NCBI GenBank assembly: GCA_014773175.1 | Contig: VXCM01000241.1 | Location: forward strand, 1 to 64,000 | Origin: Lucifuga dentata | Lineage: Eukaryota > Chordata > Actinopteri > Ophidiiformes > Bythitidae | DNA length: 64,000 nt | Reading direction: 5' to 3' | In this document: piece by piece, positions 63,501 to 64,000 of the stretch | Layout: every line of letters begins with the position of its first letter | How positions within the stretch are numbered: the stretch's first letter is position 1 | Made by a program: the position numbers and the translations under genes | Notes under the pieces: generated by a model | What the model was told of the DNA's origin: nothing | The model's input: only the letters and a program-made list of their open reading frames with translations | Database searches by the model: none

Positions 63501-63776
63501 TGTATTATGTAAGGATTTCATAGACAGAAGTCATTCTGTCCCGGGCATGAATAGCTTTAGTACCTTGAGGATGGTCTTGGTACGTTTCTTGTAGTGCGTC
63601 TTGGGTTTCTCCACAACGGGGATGAAAGGAAGCTTCTTTAGGTCCTGCAGGATGGAGAGAGCGGCACGTTTCTTGGACAGCTTCTTGCTGTTGCCCTCAC
63701 CCTCAGCAGAGAACTCCCCCACGGTGACACGGGTCAGGAAGCTTTTCATGTGTGGTGGGCCGCTCTCCTTCAATAC
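18671..63776 (-). CDS. stau2: stau2, Staufen double-stranded RNA-binding protein 2 (3' part, eight exons)
   Basis: Exons in transcript order are 63776-63564, 63020-62883, 59216-59088, 56839-56782, 50678-50323, 40396-40283, 19737-19672 and 18764-18671. The first seven join in frame to 358 residues. Staufen2 binds structured mRNAs for dendritic or germ-plasm transport, translational control and Staufen-mediated decay. Counting from the first visible residue: end of dsRBD3 with its basic helix [10 protein letters not shown] (1-50), linker with the KTHYKKRTK stretch, dsRBD4 (about 81-149, [16 protein letters not shown]), a Gly/Pro/Ser-rich segment and Staufen-swapping motif (MARELLLNG...[12 protein letters not shown], ending at 298), and dsRBD5 (299-358). 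The C-terminal [10 protein letters not shown] matches mammalian Stau2 ends but is out of phase with the preceding exon. The 5' exons (N-terminus, dsRBD1-2, start of dsRBD3) lie outside the window. Confidence 0.97.
18765..19671 (-). other. stau2: stau2 last intron (907 bp), may hide a microexon
   Basis: Searched on the - strand for a small exon to repair the phase of the terminal exon. The only 3n+2 candidate seen is 18907-18929 (23 bases after acceptor 'actgcag'), but its donor 'gttcac' is weak. Open frames here (for example 19290-19685 on -) have no recognisable content. Confidence 0.6.
19672..19737 (-). CDS. stau2: stau2 exon: end of dsRBD5
   Basis: A 66-bp, phase 0 exon encoding [20 protein letters not shown] and IK, the C-terminal helix of dsRBD5. 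Mammalian Stau2 reads [20 protein letters not shown] here. Acceptor 'tcttctcag', donor 'gtatgg'. Confidence 0.95.
20390..20449. repeat. (AATA/ATCA)n microsatellite
   Basis: Tetranucleotide run: AATA units, then ATCA units, then AATA units again. Confidence 0.9.
21069..21116. repeat. (CT)n microsatellite
   Basis: CT repeat interrupted by GT steps. A (GA)n tract at about 21284-21310 lies roughly 170 bp downstream, so the two are potentially self-complementary in RNA. Confidence 0.9.
23333..23368. repeat. (GA)n microsatellite
   Basis: GA repeat with one 'aag' interruption. Confidence 0.9.
24161..24199. repeat. (CT)n microsatellite
   Basis: About 19 uninterrupted CT units. Confidence 0.9.
26674..26747. 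repeat. 29-bp tandem duplication with hairpin
   Basis: A 29-bp unit starting 'acactttctctttcagcaag' occurs at 26686-26714 and again at 26719-26747. The word 'agagaaagtgt' just upstream (26674) is the reverse complement of the unit's start, so a hairpin can form. Confidence 0.8.
30545..30584. repeat. (AAAT)n microsatellite
   Basis: Ten near-perfect tetranucleotide units. Confidence 0.9.
31336..31371. repeat. Perfect inverted repeat, 17-bp arms
   Basis: Left arm 'ttaacaacccccaccac', two-base centre 'tg', then its exact reverse complement. In stau2 pre-mRNA it would form a GC-containing stem with almost no loop; in DNA it is a near-perfect palindrome. Confidence 0.9.
32671..33062 (+). mobile_element. 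CAGTA-ended element, copy 2
   Basis: Contains the family core 'tttgtctgtgctgagattaa', then 'agtaaaaatgtgaagtaa', 'gtacatggattgaatta', 'ttgcttaatcagtttacgag' and 'aattgaagtttt', ending 'gcatgtaagtgtactg'. The 3' terminal inverted repeat is clear; the 5' end ('aatcatttacacacac') is degraded. Confidence 0.65.
37168..37220. repeat. (AC)n microsatellite
   Basis: AC repeat with GC interruptions. It creates spurious His/Thr-rich open frames on both strands. Confidence 0.9.
38547..38566. repeat. (TATG)n microsatellite
   Basis: Five perfect tetranucleotide units. Confidence 0.85.
39519..39542. repeat. (GA)n microsatellite
   Basis: Twelve GA units. Confidence 0.85.
40283..40396 (-). CDS. stau2: stau2 exon: core of dsRBD5
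   Basis: A 114-bp, phase 0 exon encoding [20 protein letters not shown], then [18 protein letters not shown]. It corresponds to the VQY...SGKECVTCLTLAPVQ segment of mammalian Stau2, the beta strands of dsRBD5. Acceptor 'ttcttttccag', donor 'gtatgtg'. Confidence 0.95.
41060..41275. repeat. AGGAAC-rich interspersed repeat (candidate MITE)
   Basis: Three spaced copies of 'caggaact', then 'gttcctgattggtgctttca', 'gacaaca.tgctgattggtca' and 'gcttcaccgagtagacaac'. From memory this resembles a repeat family found in several fish genomes. No second copy is in this window. Confidence 0.45.
41765..41818. repeat. (CG)n-(AC)n microsatellite
   Basis: A short CG run leads into about 24 AC units. Confidence 0.9.
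41961..42018. repeat. (GAAA)n microsatellite
   Basis: GGAA units leading into about a dozen GAAA units. Confidence 0.9.
45948..46295 (+). mobile_element. CAGTA-ended element, copy 3 (best preserved + strand copy)
   Basis: 348 bp. It starts 'cagtgtatatacatgcacac' and ends with the complement of 'cagcacatttacatgcat', forming terminal inverted repeats. The core 'tttgtctgtactgcgattaa' is shared with the copies at 12.2, 32.7 and 57.7 kb. Non-coding. Confidence 0.7.
46556..46610. repeat. ATTGTTATAT-type short tandem repeat
   Basis: Five irregular units of 'attgttatat' or 'ttgttatag'. Confidence 0.8.
47199..47235. repeat. (GA)n microsatellite
   Basis: GA repeat with one 'gacaga' interruption. Confidence 0.9.
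48764..48809. repeat. (TG)n microsatellite
   Basis: About 22 TG units ending in 'cgcgtgtg'. Confidence 0.9.
49650..50224. mobile_element. 567-bp inverted-repeat transposon with TTAA target duplication
   Basis: TTAA at 49650-49653 and 50221-50224 flank an element that starts 'aggaccataccag' and ends 'ctggtatggtcct'. The terminal inverted repeats extend about 60 bp: the left end reads on through 'gcctaatatattcaattttc', and the right end is its complement with few differences. TTAA duplications are typical of piggyBac and Kolobok superfamilies. The interior has no transposase frame, so it is a non-autonomous copy. The intact ends suggest a fairly recent insertion. Confidence 0.85.
50323..50678 (-). 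CDS. stau2: stau2 exon: linker and Staufen-swapping motif
   Basis: A 356-bp exon. It completes a Thr codon, then reads [20 protein letters not shown], a Gly/Pro/Ser-rich segment, [20 protein letters not shown] and [16 protein letters not shown]. The MARELL...[11 protein letters not shown] part corresponds to the Staufen-swapping motif. The exon is roughly 17 residues longer than my recollection of the human counterpart, the extra lying in the low-complexity segment. Acceptor 'ttggccaatccag', donor 'gtaaggc'. Confidence 0.95.
53561..53730. repeat. Diverged tandem repeat, about 105-bp period
   Basis: 'ggacttgtacagaaattcaag' at 53581 recurs as 'ggacttgtaaggaaattcaag' at 53686, with similar sequence before and after each (for example 'taggtctgattagtg' against 'taggtcagtcattgtg'). 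Confidence 0.6.
54422..54456. repeat. Inverted repeat, 14-bp arms
   Basis: 'gacttcatttccca', then 7 bases, then its exact reverse complement. A third 'cttcatttccc' follows at about 54459. Confidence 0.85.
54976..55016. repeat. (GA)n microsatellite
   Basis: GA run with one 'gcga' interruption. A second short GA run is at about 55041-55062. Confidence 0.9.
56445..56497. repeat. (TG)n microsatellite
   Basis: About 26 uninterrupted TG units, the longest dinucleotide tract in the window. Confidence 0.9.
56782..56839 (-). CDS. stau2: stau2 exon, 58 bp
   Basis: Encodes [19 protein letters not shown] plus one base, corresponding to the ENKGW...PEPTNN linker after dsRBD4 in mammals. Acceptor 'tcactacag', donor 'gtgagtat'. 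With the 356-bp exon it keeps the frame (58+356 is divisible by 3). Confidence 0.9.
57321..57381. repeat. (GATA)n-(GA)n microsatellite
   Basis: Short GATA run, N at 57334, then about 23 GA units. Confidence 0.9.
57670..57931 (+). mobile_element. CAGTA-ended element, copy 4
   Basis: Shares 'ttgtctgtactgcgattta', 'attgcttaatcggtttacaa' and 'actgaagttttaatatgcat', ending 'gtaaacatactg'. The 3' inverted repeat is intact; the 5' end is degraded and the element is shortened internally. Confidence 0.65.
59088..59216 (-). CDS. stau2: stau2 exon: second half of dsRBD4
   Basis: A 129-bp, phase 0 exon: [43 protein letters not shown]. The [16 protein letters not shown] segment is the dsRBD C-terminal helix, whose basic residues contact the RNA phosphates. 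Acceptor 'catacag', donor 'gtataaa'. Confidence 0.96.
59389..59513. repeat. 62-bp exact duplication around an N
   Basis: 'gtgatgatctggatccaggg' through a T run to 'gt' occurs at 59389-59450, then N at 59451, then again at 59452-59513 with no differences seen. Most likely an unmerged contig overlap. Confidence 0.85.
59746..60117 (+). other. Unassigned 123-codon open frame in a stau2 intron
   Basis: A + strand frame, free of simple repeats, reading [13 protein letters not shown]... to ...[13 protein letters not shown] recognise no domain. It is antisense to stau2, and no splice context or codon bias was established. It may be chance or a transposon-derived relic. Confidence 0.2.
60537..60581. 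repeat. (GA)n microsatellite
   Basis: GA repeat with one 'gcaaga' interruption. Confidence 0.9.
62883..63020 (-). CDS. stau2: stau2 exon: start of dsRBD4
   Basis: A 138-bp, phase 0 exon: [46 protein letters not shown]. It is almost identical to the mammalian segment and holds the first helix and strand of dsRBD4. Acceptor 'ttcctcccag', donor 'gtacacag'. Confidence 0.96.
63021..63563 (-). other. stau2: stau2 intron (543 bp)
   Basis: Poly-C run with N at 63430. Nothing else seen. Confidence 0.8.
63564..63776 (-). CDS. stau2: stau2 exon: dsRBD3 (most 5' exon in window)
   Basis: A 213-bp, phase 0 exon: [71 protein letters not shown]. It is most of dsRBD3, the main RNA-binding domain, with the basic [10 protein letters not shown] helix intact, followed by the start of the linker. 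Acceptor 'ttccctccag', donor 'gtactaaag'. The preceding exon, ending in FE before this V, is not in the window. Confidence 0.97.
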
Positions 63777-64000
63777 CTGGAGGGAATAGGGCAGGGGTTG
63801 GGAGGACAAAAGTTGGAAATGAGAAATGAAAAAAAGTGGCAAGTGTAGCGTAAAATGTTTTATAGACACAAAAACACAAGAATCTTTAAGAAACACAACC
63901 AGAGCTTGTGTATGTGTGTGTTTCAGTTTCAACATTGTGTGCGTGAGGGAGTGTGTGCGGCGCACTCTCCAAGCAGCAGCACCAGGTGGTCCACATCTGC
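63777..64000 (-). other. stau2: Start of a further stau2 intron
   Basis: Intronic DNA upstream of the dsRBD3 exon. The last 40 bases (reverse complement 'gcagatgtggaccacctggt...') are GC-richer and may belong to an interspersed repeat cut by the window edge. No stau2 exon is recognisable here. Confidence 0.5.

Noticed and set aside
1..64000. CRISPR array, operon, prophage or defence system
   Set aside because: The window is vertebrate nuclear DNA. The repeats are microsatellites and transposon remnants without regular spacers, and coding sequence is intron-split.

Overview
This window is vertebrate nuclear DNA, most likely from a ray-finned fish (perhaps a percomorph). Coding sequence is split into short exons with GT-AG introns. 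Microsatellites such as (AC)n, (GA)n and (AAAT)n are dense, and several interspersed repeats look like teleost families. There are no bacterial operons, CRISPR arrays, rRNA genes or convincing tRNA genes. Isolated single N bases sit mostly in homopolymers or next to duplicated flanks, which marks a draft assembly.

Layout: positions 1-2367 hold upstream DNA and the probable 5' UTR of rdh10. The complete rdh10 gene (retinol dehydrogenase 10, short-chain dehydrogenase/reductase family) runs on the + strand from 2368 to 11410 in six coding exons that join into a 340-residue protein. Its likely 3' UTR follows, to about 12.0 or 13.2 kb. From 18671 to the right edge lies the 3' part of stau2 (Staufen double-stranded RNA-binding protein 2) on the - strand. 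Eight exons are visible. They cover the end of dsRBD3, the linker, dsRBD4, the Staufen-swapping-motif region, dsRBD5 and the C-terminus; the 5' exons lie beyond 64 kb. The two genes are convergent (tail to tail), the arrangement I recall for RDH10 and STAU2 on human 8q.

The two genes do not form one pathway. Rdh10 oxidises retinol to retinal, an early step of retinoic acid synthesis at ER membranes. Stau2 binds structured mRNA for transport and decay. Between them and in the long introns (up to 20.5 kb) are transposon remnants. These include a 567-bp inverted-repeat element flanked by TTAA beside a stau2 exon, and a dispersed family of about 350 bp with CAGTA-type inverted ends present in four near-full copies plus one fragment. 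There are also hairpins and many microsatellites.

I found no undescribed biological system. The points most worth checking are the stau2 C-terminal exon, which is out of phase with the exon before it, the two transposon families, duplicated blocks flanking single Ns (assembly artefacts), and a perfect 17-bp-arm hairpin in a stau2 intron.
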